Origin: Halanaerobium saccharolyticum
Lineage (GTDB): Bacteria > Bacillota > Halanaerobiia > Halanaerobiales > Halanaerobiaceae
Reading direction: 5' to 3'
Length of the DNA stretch: 49,100 nucleotides
NCBI RefSeq assembly: GCF_004362045.1
Contig: NZ_SNWX01000023.1
Span: forward strand, 1 to 49,100
Below the pieces are notes generated by a model. The model did no database searches and had not been told where the DNA came from. It saw only the letters and a list, made by a program, of their open reading frames with translations. A program made the translations under genes and the position numbers. Position 1 is the first letter of the stretch, and the number at the start of each line of letters is the position of its first letter. This document shows, one piece after another, positions 8,745 through 17,659 of this stretch.

Positions 8745-9680
8745 TTGTTTGAATTTAACAGGAATACACTAATTTCAGCAGCTATCATTCTCTTATTGAT
8801 TCTAATAATCGGCTTTGTTTATTTTAGTGATCTTAATCTACCTTTTATCAGCTGGTTGAGTGATCTAGTTTACAATTCGATCACACCAATTTTAAATATT
8901 ATTCATCAACTGGTCGAAAATATTACTGGTTTTTTTAATACTCTTTTTTCAATTGATGACATAACTCGGGAGATTGAAAAGTTAAGGCAGGAAAATAGTG
9001 TTCTAAAGAGACAGATACTTTTCCTGGAAAATATAAATCGAGAAAATAAGAGACTGAGAGAACTGCTTGAGTTTAAAGAAAAAGTTGACTATCAGATGGT
9101 GGGAGCTGAAGTAATTGCAAACTCTCCTTCTGTCTGGGAAAAAATGATTACAATTAATCGCGGCAGTCGTGATGGATTGAAAGAAAGAATGCCTGTAATT
9201 ACTTATCAGGGGTATTTAGTTGGTAGAATAGAAGAATTAGGCAGCAGTTCAGCTCAGGTCAGATTGATTACTGATCAGAATTTTGTGGTTGGTGGAATTA
9301 TCGCCAGAACAGAATCCAGAGAGATTGGTCTGGTTCGAGGTAGTGGGAGAGATGATCAGCCCAGTATTATGGATAATATTGCCTGGGATGCCGATATTCA
9401 ACCTGGTGATATTATTTTAACATCAGGCCTCTCTAATAATTTTCCTGCTGGCTTAAAAATTGGAAAAGTAACAGAAGTTGAAGTCGATAATTACGGCCTT
9501 TCTCAAAAAGCAAAAGTTAATTTATTTATCAGTAATATTACCCTGGAGGAAGTTATGGTTATTAAAAAATTTGATGTAGAGTCTAATAGTAATTTTGATG
9601 AAGAAGAAAATGAGGAAGAAATTAATTCAAATGAGGAAAGTGAAGAGAATGATAGCAATTCAGAAAGTGAAAATAATTAA
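8745..9680 (+). CDS. mreC: Rod shape-determining protein MreC
   Basis: MreC is a bitopic scaffold of the elongasome. It has an N-terminal membrane helix (about residues 8-30), a coiled coil (ITREIEKLRQENSVLKRQ region) and the beta domain with INRGSRDGLKERMPVI and the family pattern GDIILTSGLSNNFPAGLKIG. I prefer the TTG at 8745 over the GTG at 8736, because AGGGGGTG (8731-8738) then sits six bases upstream, whereas the GTG lies inside it. The last 30 or so residues form an extremely acidic Asn/Ser/Glu tail, probably disordered, which is unusual for MreC. Confidence 0.95.
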   Translation: MFEFNRNTLISAAIILLLILIIGFVYFSDLNLPFISWLSDLVYNSITPILNIIHQLVENITGFFNTLFSIDDITREIEKLRQENSVLKRQILFLENINRENKRLRELLEFKEKVDYQMVGAEVIANSPSVWEKMITINRGSRDGLKERMPVITYQGYLVGRIEELGSSSAQVRLITDQNFVVGGIIARTESREIGLVRGSGRDDQPSIMDNIAWDADIQPGDIILTSGLSNNFPAGLKIGKVTEVEVDNYGLSQKAKVNLFISNITLEEVMVIKKFDVESNSNFDEEENEEEINSNEESEENDSNSESENN

Positions 9681-9712
9681 GAGCATAATATATGTATGGT
9701 GGAGAGTTTAAA

Positions 9713-10210
9713 TTGAAAAAATATTTATTTAATATTTCAATATTAATCCTGCTTTTAATCTGTCAGCTGTCAATAGCGATTATATTTCCATCATTAAAAC
9801 TAATTCCAGATTTTATTTTAATTTTTATAGTTATCAGAGCTATAATTTTTGGTGCGAAAGATGCGATGATTTATGGAGCTATTGGTGGTCTGCTTCAGGA
9901 TGTCTTTTTAGCTTCTTTTATTGGACTTTTTACACCTGTTAAAATAGCTGTTGCCTTCTTAGCAGCTTTATTATCTGGCCGTTTTTTTCCGGAAAACCTA
10001 TTGATTCCTCCCCTGGGAGTTTTTATGGCCACAGTGGTGCATGAATTATTATATTTGCTGTTAAAAGAAAATTATCTTTTTTCAGCTGACTATTTGGTTT
10101 TGATTAAGGAAATAATTCTTCCACTTGCAGCACTTAATGCCCTGATTACTTTTTTTGTATATTTAATATATTTTCTGTGGGGAAGGTGGGATCTGAGTGG
10201 ACAGGCATAA
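9713..10210 (+). CDS. mreD: Rod shape-determining protein MreD
   Basis: MreD is a small integral membrane elongasome component. The 165-aa product has five to six hydrophobic helices and the family's PDFILIFIVIRAI and GAIGGLLQDVFLAS segments. The frame opens with an ATG at 9692, but GGTGGAG (9698-9704) would then be inside the gene; the TTG at 9713, eight bases beyond that site, is the more likely start. Its end overlaps the PBP2 gene by 14 bases. Confidence 0.93.
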   Translation: MKKYLFNISILILLLICQLSIAIIFPSLKLIPDFILIFIVIRAIIFGAKDAMIYGAIGGLLQDVFLASFIGLFTPVKIAVAFLAALLSGRFFPENLLIPPLGVFMATVVHELLYLLLKENYLFSADYLVLIKEIILPLAALNALITFFVYLIYFLWGRWDLSGQA

Positions 10211-12089
10211 AATCTTGAGAATAGTTATTCTTTTAATCTTCATTATTTTACTGTCCAGAGCGGCCTATCTGCAGGTTGTGCGTGGTAACTATTATTATGA
10301 ACTTTCAGAAGGAAACAGAATTTCTGTAAGACCAATTAATGCTCCGAGGGGTAGAATTTATGATCGAAGGGGAGAAATTATTGTCTCCAACCGACTTGCT
10401 TATAATTTATATTTGATGCAAAATGAGATTCCCCCGGAAAAAACAACTGAAGAAATTTTAACTGAGCTTTCAAATTTAAGTAGTTTAACGAAATCTCGTC
10501 TTCTCTCTAATTTTCATAGTGCAGAGGTGAACACAGCTGCTGAACCAATTCTTTTAGCAAGACACTTGAGCAAAGAAGATGTGGTAATTATTGCTGAGAA
10601 TAAAGATATCCTTTCTGGATTAGTAGTTAAAGAATCTTCATTAAGAGACTACATTTATCCAGAGCAACTGGTTCATACTACTGGCTATATTGGTGAAATT
10701 AATGAAGAAGAATTAATTAGTTTTACTGAAGCAGGTTATAATTATCGCGGCGGTGATTTTGTTGGTAAAACTGGACTGGAAAAAGAATATGAGTTTTATT
10801 TAAAAGGTAAACGAGGAGCCGAACAGGTTGAAGTAAATAGTAGAGGAGAAAAAATAAAAACTATTGGAATTAAAAAACCTGAGCCTGGTAATGACCTGAT
10901 CTTAAATATTGATTTTTCGCTTCAGTCAGCTGTAGAGAAATTAGTGGAGAAAAAATATCAGAAATTAAGAAATCTAGCAGAAGAAAATGAAGAAAGAGCG
11001 ATGCCTACCGGCATTTCAGCTTTAGTGATGGATATAGATAGTGGGGGTATAATTAGCAGTGTTAGCTTACCTGATTATAATCTAAATTTATTTGCCAGGG
11101 GCATTAGCAGCAGTGATTATCATAAATTAATTAATAACCCTCTCAAACCACTGATTAACCGGAATACTATGACTGCTGTACCTCCTGGATCAATTTTTAA
11201 ACTGGTTACCGGTACTGCGGCTATGGAGGAACTGGGAGTAAGAGCCAATACAAGTTTTTACGACTCAAATGGTACTTTTTATATTCCAGGCTGGTCAAGA
11301 CCTTTTCGTAACTGGAATCCAATTGGGGAAGGAAAAATGGATTTTGTTAAGGCAATTGCCCGTTCTAATAATATTGTTTTTTATGAACTGGGATATGAAT
11401 TATATAAAGAATATGGTGGAGAAATGCTAACTGAATATGCAGAGAAATATGGTCTGGGAAGTAAAACTGGTATAGATTTACCTGCAGAAAAAAAAGGTTT
11501 AGTTCCGGATGAAGAATGGAAACAAAAGCACTTAAATCAGAGCTGGTATCCTGGAGATTCAGTTAATCTGTCTATTGGACAGGGAAGTTTATTGACCACT
11601 CCTGTCCAGATTGTATCCTTAATTTCTGCTATTGCTGCTGATGGTCTCGCCTATAAACCTCAGATTGTGAAAAAAATAAAAAATTCTGAGGGGGAAGTTA
11701 TCAAAAGTTTTAAACCTCAAATTAATATTGATTTAAGAGATGAAATTGACAGTAGAGTTTTTGAAGCTTTAAAACAGGGGATGTATGATGTTGTAAATAA
11801 AAATTATGGTACTGCATCCAGACATTTTAATGATTTTCCTCTGTCAGTAGCTGGTAAAACTGGTACTGCTCAGACCGGTGGTGCCAACCACGCCTGGTTT
11901 GGGGGTTTTGCGCCTTACGAAGATCCGCAAATTGCTGTGGTAGTTTTTATAGAAAATGGAGGATCCAGTGCTTATTCAGTTCCAATTGCAAGAGAAATCA
12001 TGGAACTTTATTTTGGTTTTAAAAATCGTAATAATCTGCAGGATAAATTATATTACTATCAAAGAAAAATTATTAATCAAAATGACTAA
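10197..12089 (+). CDS. mrdA: Penicillin-binding protein 2 (elongasome transpeptidase)
   Basis: This class B PBP crosslinks peptidoglycan during cell elongation with RodA. The 630-aa protein has an N-terminal membrane anchor (residues 6-25), a PBP dimerisation domain beginning at NAPRGRIYDRRGEII, and a transpeptidase domain with the nucleophile in PGSIFKLV (S332), SNN (S390) and KTGTAQTG (K554). The GTG start has AAGGTGGG six bases upstream. It overlaps mreD by 14 bases, indicating coupling. Confidence 0.96.
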   Translation: MDRHKILRIVILLIFIILLSRAAYLQVVRGNYYYELSEGNRISVRPINAPRGRIYDRRGEIIVSNRLAYNLYLMQNEIPPEKTTEEILTELSNLSSLTKSRLLSNFHSAEVNTAAEPILLARHLSKEDVVIIAENKDILSGLVVKESSLRDYIYPEQLVHTTGYIGEINEEELISFTEAGYNYRGGDFVGKTGLEKEYEFYLKGKRGAEQVEVNSRGEKIKTIGIKKPEPGNDLILNIDFSLQSAVEKLVEKKYQKLRNLAEENEERAMPTGISALVMDIDSGGIISSVSLPDYNLNLFARGISSSDYHKLINNPLKPLINRNTMTAVPPGSIFKLVTGTAAMEELGVRANTSFYDSNGTFYIPGWSRPFRNWNPIGEGKMDFVKAIARSNNIVFYELGYELYKEYGGEMLTEYAEKYGLGSKTGIDLPAEKKGLVPDEEWKQKHLNQSWYPGDSVNLSIGQGSLLTTPVQIVSLISAIAADGLAYKPQIVKKIKNSEGEVIKSFKPQINIDLRDEIDSRVFEALKQGMYDVVNKNYGTASRHFNDFPLSVAGKTGTAQTGGANHAWFGGFAPYEDPQIAVVVFIENGGSSAYSVPIAREIMELYFGFKNRNNLQDKLYYYQRKIINQND

Positions 12090-12116
12090 GTTTAGTTTTA
12101 CAGCTATAATTTGAGT

Positions 12117-12145
12117 TTGATATCCCTACTATACTGTTTTAAATT
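12117..12145 (+). promoter_or_regulatory. Possible promoter before minC
   Basis: TTGATA (12117-12122) is followed after 17 bases by TAAATT (12140-12145). The match in the -10 box is weak. It lies in the 130-base gap between PBP2 and minC, the largest break in this part of the cluster, so an internal promoter is plausible. Confidence 0.3.
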
Positions 12146-12222
12146 AACCTAAGTAGGAGAAGCAGGATTTTCAATTTTATTAAAGAATATAATAAAAAGT
12201 GGACTAAATGAGGAGAGATCTT

Positions 12223-12825
12223 ATGGCTTCTGTATTTTCATTTCAGGCAGTTTCAGATGGAATAGTTATGAATTTTCGTGAAAGCAGTACTTTTGGCAGC
12301 ATAAAAAAAGCTGTCAGCCTCCATGCAGCTGAAGCCTCTGATTTTTTTACAGGTGTAAATCTGTATTTAAATTTAAGTGGACTGGAATTAGCTTACGAAC
12401 AGCTGGAAGAATTGATGGAGATAGTAAAAAATTATAATCAGGTAAATAAAATATACTTTACAGCCCGAAAAATCAAAGAAGAAAAAAGTGAAGATAATTA
12501 CTCAGATGCAGTAATTATCAATAGAACTCTCAGATCAGGTCAGAGAGTTAAACATCAGGCCAATATTGTAATTGTTGGAGATGTTAACCCGGGTGCTGAA
12601 GTTATAGCTGGTGGAGATATTATTGTTTTTGGTAGATTAAGAGGTGTTGTTCATGCAGGTGCTGGTGGAAGTAAAGATTCTCAGGTAGCAGCTTTAAAGT
12701 TAGATCCTACTCAGCTGCGAATTGCATCTTTAATTGCAAGATCACCTGATGACAGTGATAGTTCGAAATTACAGGCAGAAAGAGCATATATAGAAGATGA
12801 TCAGATTGTGGTAGAGAAAATTTAG
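12223..12825 (+). CDS. minC: Septum site-determining protein MinC
   Basis: MinC inhibits FtsZ polymerisation and works with MinD to keep the septum at midcell. The 200-aa protein has an N-terminal FtsZ-interacting domain and the C-terminal beta-helix typical of MinC (RTLRSGQRVKHQANIVIVG, then DVNPGAEVIAGGDIIVFGRLRGVVHAGAGG in two parts). The frame is open from 12208, but AGGAGAG (12211-12217) fixes the ATG at 12223. minD follows 24 bases later. Confidence 0.96.
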   Translation: MASVFSFQAVSDGIVMNFRESSTFGSIKKAVSLHAAEASDFFTGVNLYLNLSGLELAYEQLEELMEIVKNYNQVNKIYFTARKIKEEKSEDNYSDAVIINRTLRSGQRVKHQANIVIVGDVNPGAEVIAGGDIIVFGRLRGVVHAGAGGSKDSQVAALKLDPTQLRIASLIARSPDDSDSSKLQAERAYIEDDQIVVEKI

Positions 12826-12849
12826 TATAAAATCCAGGGGGGATGAAAT

Positions 12850-13644
12850 TTGGCAGGTAAAACGATTGTTATTACTTCAGGAAAAGGTGGAGTAGGTAAA
12901 ACTACTTCTTCAGCTAATATTGGTACTGCACTGGCAATGCATGGTAATAAGGTATGTTTAATTGATGCTGATATTGGTTTGAGAAATTTGGATGTTGTCA
13001 TGGGACTTGAAAATAGAATAGTTTATGATATTGTCGATGTTGTAGAGAATAACTGCCGATTGGAGCAGGCGATGATTAGAGATAAGCGTTATGATGGTTT
13101 ATATCTCTTACCAGCTGCTCAAACAAGAGATAAAACTTCTGTAACTCCTTTTCAGATGAAAGAGCTGATTGAGAAGTTAAAAGAAGATATGGACTATATT
13201 GTTGTTGATTCACCGGCTGGAATAGAGCAGGGTTTTAAAAATGCAATTGCTGGGGCAGATAGAGCTATCATTGTTACTACTCCAGAAATATCTGCTGTTC
13301 GAGATGCTGACAGAATTATTGGTTTACTGGAGGCAGAAGGACTGCGTGATCCAGAAGTGATCATTAACAGGATTAGAGCAGATATGGTTGAACGTGGAGA
13401 TATGATGGGTATTGAAGATATGATAGAGATTCTTGCCATTGAACTAATTGGTATTGTACCAGAAGATGAGGGTATTGTAGTTTCTACCAATAGAGGTGAA
13501 CCTATTGCCTTAAATGATAATGCTAAGGCAGGGCAGGCATATCGTAATATTGCCCGCAGAATTATGGGGGAAGATCTGCCAATGATGAAACTGGAAAAGG
13601 ATAGTTTTATAAGCAGATTCAAAAAATTAGTTGGTTTATCTTAA
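12850..13644 (+). CDS. minD: Septum site-determining ATPase MinD
   Basis: MinD is a ParA/MinD-type ATPase that binds the membrane and recruits MinC. The 264-aa protein has the deviant Walker A GKGGVGKTT near the N-terminus, switch I region, Walker B YIVVDSPAGIE and a C-terminal amphipathic membrane-targeting helix (FISRFKKLVGLS). The TTG start follows CAGGGGGGATG. It is immediately upstream of minE, whose first codons continue in the same frame after the minD stop. Confidence 0.97.
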   Translation: MAGKTIVITSGKGGVGKTTSSANIGTALAMHGNKVCLIDADIGLRNLDVVMGLENRIVYDIVDVVENNCRLEQAMIRDKRYDGLYLLPAAQTRDKTSVTPFQMKELIEKLKEDMDYIVVDSPAGIEQGFKNAIAGADRAIIVTTPEISAVRDADRIIGLLEAEGLRDPEVIINRIRADMVERGDMMGIEDMIEILAIELIGIVPEDEGIVVSTNRGEPIALNDNAKAGQAYRNIARRIMGEDLPMMKLEKDSFISRFKKLVGLS

Positions 13645-13662
13645 TATAAAGGGGGGAGTAAA

Positions 13663-13920
13663 ATCGATATATTAAAATGGCTCGGTTTGAAAAGTGATGA
13701 TAAAAAAAGTAAGAGTGTGGCAAAAGAAAGATTGCAATTTGTACTTGTTCAGGATAGAGTAAAACTAACTCCGGATGAGATGGATGCAATGCGGGACGAA
13801 TTAATAGAAGTTTTAAGTAAATATATAGATGTCGATTCTCAAAAAATTGAAATGGATGTCAGGCGAGAAGATGATATGACAGCCCTGGTTGCAAATTTTC
13901 CCCTCAAGGGTTCAAAGTAG
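13663..13920 (+). CDS. minE: Cell division topological specificity factor MinE, probable ATC start
   Basis: MinE stimulates MinD ATPase and drives the pole-to-pole oscillation of MinCD. From the TTG at 13687 the frame gives only 77 aa and lacks the MinE N-terminus. Reading upstream in frame gives IDILKWLGLKSDDK, which is the amphipathic membrane-targeting sequence that opens MinE proteins. No ATG, GTG or TTG exists in this frame between the minD stop (13642-13644) and 13687. GGGGGGAG (13651-13658) lies four bases before ATC (13663). I therefore call an ATC start and an 85-aa product. The core RLQFVLVQDR and the C-terminal domain are intact. ATA at 13669 is a less likely alternative. Confidence 0.85.
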   Translation: MDILKWLGLKSDDKKSKSVAKERLQFVLVQDRVKLTPDEMDAMRDELIEVLSKYIDVDSQKIEMDVRREDDMTALVANFPLKGSK

Positions 13921-13935
13921 TGGGGTTGTTTGATA

Positions 13936-15075
13936 ATGAACTGGAATAAAAAATTTCTGAGGTATTTAAATTTTAATGTCCCACTTGCTGTGGTGCTGTT
14001 AATTATTATTGGTTTTATTAGCATCAGTTCTGCTGTTGAAATCAATCATATGAACAATGGTGCTCTAAGGTTCTTACAAAAACAGGCAGTCTCAGTTGTT
14101 CTGGGGCTGCTCGTGATTTTTATTTTACAGGCTTTTGATTACAGAATCTTTAAAGAATATGCAGCAGTAATTTATGCTGTAATGCTGGTTATGTTAACTG
14201 CAACAATATTTTTTGGCCGCGGTGTTTCGGGAGGAGCACACTGGATCAGCATTGGTGCTTTTAATCTTCAGACTTCAGAATTATCAAAAATTATGTTAAT
14301 TTTAGTTCTGGCTGCTGTGATTGACAATAATTCTGATGATATGGGTTATTTAAAGGGAATGTTTTTACCCTCAATTATAGCCTTTATTCCTTTTGCTCTG
14401 GTAATTTTACAGAATGATTTAGGAACTGCCTTAGTTCTATTTTTTATTTATCTGGTAATGCTCTTTGCTGGTGGTGGAAATTTTAAATATATGGCGGCTG
14501 TGTTTGGGGGCGGATTTTTATTGGTTGTTTTAGTTATAACTGCCCATGTTACTCTCAAGACTCCACTTCCTTTTTTAAAGGAGTACCAGCTGAATAGATT
14601 AATTGTATTTATTAATCCCAATATAGATCCTCACGGCAGTGGTTATAATATTATTCAGTCAAAGATTGCTCTGGGTTCAGGAAGAATTTTTGGTAAAGGA
14701 TTATTTGCCGGTACTCAAAATCAGCTCAACTTTCTGCCGGAAAAGCATACTGATTTTATATTTTCGGTAATTGGAGAAGAATTTGGTTTTATTGGTTCGG
14801 CAATAGTAATTTTGTTATTTTTATATTTGCTCTGGCAGTTTTTAAATATTGCAGAAAATGCCAGAGATCGTTACGGTTATCTAATTGTGGTAGGGGTAAT
14901 GGCAATGTTTCTATTTCATATTCTGGAAAATATTGGGATGACAATGGGGATTATGCCGATTACTGGTATTCCACTTCCCTTTATTAGTTATGGAGGTACA
15001 TTTATGCTGACTTCGCTGACTGCAGTTGCAATCGTAATTAATGTAAACTTAAGAAAAAATAAATTGATGTTCTAA
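13936..15075 (+). CDS. rodA: Rod shape-determining SEDS glycosyltransferase RodA
   Basis: RodA polymerises lipid II into glycan strands during elongation, paired with the class B PBP encoded upstream. The protein (about 379 aa) has ten hydrophobic helices and SEDS signatures GGAHWISIG, NLQTSELSKI, LQNDLGTALV, FLPEKHTDFIFSVIGEEFG and the final GIPLPFISYGGT. The ATG at 13936 gives MNWNKKFL; a TTG at 13930 is also possible. I call RodA rather than FtsW from the mre/min context and the absence of murein precursor genes nearby. Confidence 0.93.
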   Translation: MNWNKKFLRYLNFNVPLAVVLLIIIGFISISSAVEINHMNNGALRFLQKQAVSVVLGLLVIFILQAFDYRIFKEYAAVIYAVMLVMLTATIFFGRGVSGGAHWISIGAFNLQTSELSKIMLILVLAAVIDNNSDDMGYLKGMFLPSIIAFIPFALVILQNDLGTALVLFFIYLVMLFAGGGNFKYMAAVFGGGFLLVVLVITAHVTLKTPLPFLKEYQLNRLIVFINPNIDPHGSGYNIIQSKIALGSGRIFGKGLFAGTQNQLNFLPEKHTDFIFSVIGEEFGFIGSAIVILLFLYLLWQFLNIAENARDRYGYLIVVGVMAMFLFHILENIGMTMGIMPITGIPLPFISYGGTFMLTSLTAVAIVINVNLRKNKLMF

Positions 15076-15091
15076 ACTTTGAGGTGGTTTT

Positions 15092-16969
15092 TTGCAATTT
15101 AAGAAAAAAATTATAGAAAATTTATATAAAATATCCAGTCCGGAAAGATATACTGGTAATGAATGGAATTCAATTAATAAGGAATGGGATCCAGAAAGCT
15201 TAAAGGTAGCGCTTGCTTTTCCAGATGTTTATGAGATTGGAATGTCTCATCTGGGTCTCAAAATTTTATATCATTTGATCAACAGGGAAGAAAACATGCT
15301 GGCAGAAAGAGTTTATGCTCCCTGGCAGGATATGGAAGAGTTAATGAAGGAAGAGGAGATTCCACTTTATACACTGGAATCTTACCATGAAATTAAAGAT
15401 TTTGACATTTTAGGTTTTACCTTACAGTACGAAATGAGTTATACCAATATTCTAAATATGCTTGATTTAAGCGGACTCGCTCTTTATGCTTCCGAAAGGG
15501 AGGATGCCGACCCGCTGATAATTGCCGGTGGTTCTACCGTTTTTAATTCTGAGCCGATAGCAGATTTTATAGATTTATTTTTTGTTGGAGAAGCAGAATC
15601 TTTAATTATAGAGCTTTTAAATGAATATCAAAATTTAAAAGCTGAAGCTTTAAGTAAAGATGAAATTTTAAAGAAATTAAACAAAATGCCAGGAGTTTAT
15701 GTTCCTTCTTTATATGGGGAGGAATATGGAAATAATGGTGAAATTTTAGCATTAAATTCTGCAGAGGGAGAAAAAGCAAGAGTAAAAAAACAGGTGGTTA
15801 AAAAGTTAGACCGGGCTTTTTATCCAACCGATTTTATTGTCCCTTACCGGGATACAGTCCATGAGAGAGTTGTCCTGGAGATTTCTCGAGGCTGCACTAG
15901 AAGCTGCAGATTTTGTGCAGCTGGAATGGCCTATCGACCTGTTAGAGAAAGAAGTGTTGAGCGCCTGCTGGACCTGGCCGAAAAAGCATTGAAGTCAACA
16001 GGTTATGATGAGATTTCTCTAACTTCTCTGAGCACAGTCGATTATACTGATGCCAAAAATCTGATTCAAAAAATGACCGAGAGATTCAGTGATCGTATGA
16101 TCAGTATTTCTTTATCTTCACTGCGGGTAGATAAATTTTCTGTAGAACTGGCCGAAGAAGTTAACAAAGTGCGAAAAACAGGTTTAACTTTTGCTCCAGA
16201 AGCTGGAACACAGCGGTTAAGAGATGTGATTAATAAAAATATCAGTGAAGAGGATATTTACAGTGCCGCCCGCTCTGCTTTTGAAAATGGCTGGTCTAAA
16301 ATTAAACTATATTTTATGATTGGACTGCCAACTGAGACAATGGAAGATGTCAGAGGGATTGCAGAGATGGCTCAAAAAATAAGAGATCTTGGACAGGAAA
16401 TTCGCAGAAACACTAAACAACGAATGCGGCGAATTGAAGTTTCAGTCAGTGTATCGACCTTTGTACCCAAAGTTTTTACTCCTTTTCAGTGGCATCAGAT
16501 GGATGATATTGAAACGATAATTAAAAAACATGATTATTTGAGAGATAATATTAAGGGCAGAAGTTTTTCTTTCAGCTGGAATGATCCAGAACTTTCTCGA
16601 TTGGAAGGTGTACTTGCCAGAGGAGACAGGCGTTTAGCAGATGTAATTGTTTCTGCCTGGGAAAAAGGCAGCCGTTTTGAAGGCTGGCATGAGTGTTTTA
16701 AACCCAGGATCTGGGGAGAAGCATTTAGAGAAAATGAAATCGAACCGGAAGAATATTTAAGGGAAAGAGGAGCAGAAGAGATTTTTTCCTGGGAAAAGCT
16801 TGATATCGGTATTCCTAAAACGTTTTTGTTGAAGGAGTATAAAAATGCCCGGCAGGAAGTGTTGATTGATGACTGCAGAACTGCTGAATGCCACGGTTGT
16901 GCAGTTTGCGGCAATTTTGAAGTTGATTTAGAGTTAGTAGGTGGTAGAAGAGATGAATTACAGAATTAA
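15092..16969 (+). CDS. TIGR03960-type B12-binding-domain radical SAM protein
   Basis: A 625-aa radical SAM protein of unknown reaction. It has an N-terminal region with a B12-binding-like fold (ALAFPDVYEIGMSHLGLKIL), the radical SAM cluster motif SRGCTRSCRFC (three Cys binding the 4Fe-4S) near residue 270, and a C-terminal Cys motif CRTAECHGCAVCG. This matches the family that is found beside a TIGR03936 partner upstream of RNase E/G in many Firmicutes. The TTG start follows TGAGGTGG. It overlaps the frame of the next gene, showing tight coupling. Conserved linkage with rng and ribosomal protein genes suggests an RNA or ribosome modification role, which is inferred. Confidence 0.88.
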   Translation: MQFKKKIIENLYKISSPERYTGNEWNSINKEWDPESLKVALAFPDVYEIGMSHLGLKILYHLINREENMLAERVYAPWQDMEELMKEEEIPLYTLESYHEIKDFDILGFTLQYEMSYTNILNMLDLSGLALYASEREDADPLIIAGGSTVFNSEPIADFIDLFFVGEAESLIIELLNEYQNLKAEALSKDEILKKLNKMPGVYVPSLYGEEYGNNGEILALNSAEGEKARVKKQVVKKLDRAFYPTDFIVPYRDTVHERVVLEISRGCTRSCRFCAAGMAYRPVRERSVERLLDLAEKALKSTGYDEISLTSLSTVDYTDAKNLIQKMTERFSDRMISISLSSLRVDKFSVELAEEVNKVRKTGLTFAPEAGTQRLRDVINKNISEEDIYSAARSAFENGWSKIKLYFMIGLPTETMEDVRGIAEMAQKIRDLGQEIRRNTKQRMRRIEVSVSVSTFVPKVFTPFQWHQMDDIETIIKKHDYLRDNIKGRSFSFSWNDPELSRLEGVLARGDRRLADVIVSAWEKGSRFEGWHECFKPRIWGEAFRENEIEPEEYLRERGAEEIFSWEKLDIGIPKTFLLKEYKNARQEVLIDDCRTAECHGCAVCGNFEVDLELVGGRRDELQN

Positions 16970-17654
16970 GTTTGCTAAATTAGAAGATTTGATGTATATT
17001 TCGCATCTGGAAGTAATTAAAACTTTAAGGAGAATAATTAGAAGAGCAGAGCTGCCGGCAGCTTTTTCTCAGGGCTATAACCCGAGAATCAATCTTGCTA
17101 TTGGACCACCACTTGCTGTTGGTTTAATCAGTAAAGGAGAATATTTCGATCTGGAGTTAGAAGTTGATCTGGAGCCAGAACAATTGCTGGCTGACTTAAA
17201 CTCTGCTTCACCGGAAGATTTAAGATTTTTAGAGGCAGTAAAAATACCGGCTGATATTAGATCACTTTCATCTTTAGTTGACACTGCGATTTATACTATT
17301 AATTTTAATTATAGAGAAGCCAAAAGTCTGGAAGAGGAAAAAAAAATGCTGGAAGAATTTATGAATCAGGAAGAAATTATGATTGTTAGACACCGCAGGA
17401 AGAAATCAGACAGAAAAATAGATTTAAAGGAAAGAATATTCGCTGCAAAAATTAAAGCAAAAAACAAATGGGAATTTGCAGTTGTTACCGGGAGTAGAGG
17501 AAATGTAAGACCGGAGGAGCTTAATAGAGCTCTAAGAGAAAAACATCCAGAAATAAAAGAGTTTTCACCTCTACAGGTTGTAAGAGAGGGAGTTTTTGTT
17601 AAAGATGAAGAAAAATTTAAGCCTCCCTATACAGAAAAATTTATCGGGAGTTGA
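16953..17654 (+). CDS. TIGR03936-type radical SAM-associated protein
   Basis: A 233-aa protein beginning MNYRIKFAKLEDLMYISHLE, with RRAELPAAFSQGYNPR and LAIGPPLAVGLISKGEYFD, typical of the TIGR03936/DUF2344 family. It has no Cys cluster of its own; in some lineages the domain is fused to the radical SAM protein. I choose ATG 16953 because TAGGTGG (16938-16944) lies eight bases before it; the GTG at 16941 is within that site. It overlaps the upstream gene by 17 bases and is followed five bases later by RNase E/G. Function is unknown, likely a partner of the preceding enzyme. Confidence 0.85.
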   Translation: MNYRIKFAKLEDLMYISHLEVIKTLRRIIRRAELPAAFSQGYNPRINLAIGPPLAVGLISKGEYFDLELEVDLEPEQLLADLNSASPEDLRFLEAVKIPADIRSLSSLVDTAIYTINFNYREAKSLEEEKKMLEEFMNQEEIMIVRHRRKKSDRKIDLKERIFAAKIKAKNKWEFAVVTGSRGNVRPEELNRALREKHPEIKEFSPLQVVREGVFVKDEEKFKPPYTEKFIGS

Positions 17655-17659
17655 GATAG

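Noticed and set aside
13194-13622. 142-codon antisense frame opposite minD
   Set aside because: It is Ser/Ile-rich, matches no known protein pattern, and minD on the other strand is unmistakable.
13687-13920. MinE starting at TTG 13687 (77 aa)
   Set aside because: This loses the conserved N-terminal membrane-targeting sequence, and the only good ribosome site lies far upstream, next to ATC 13663.
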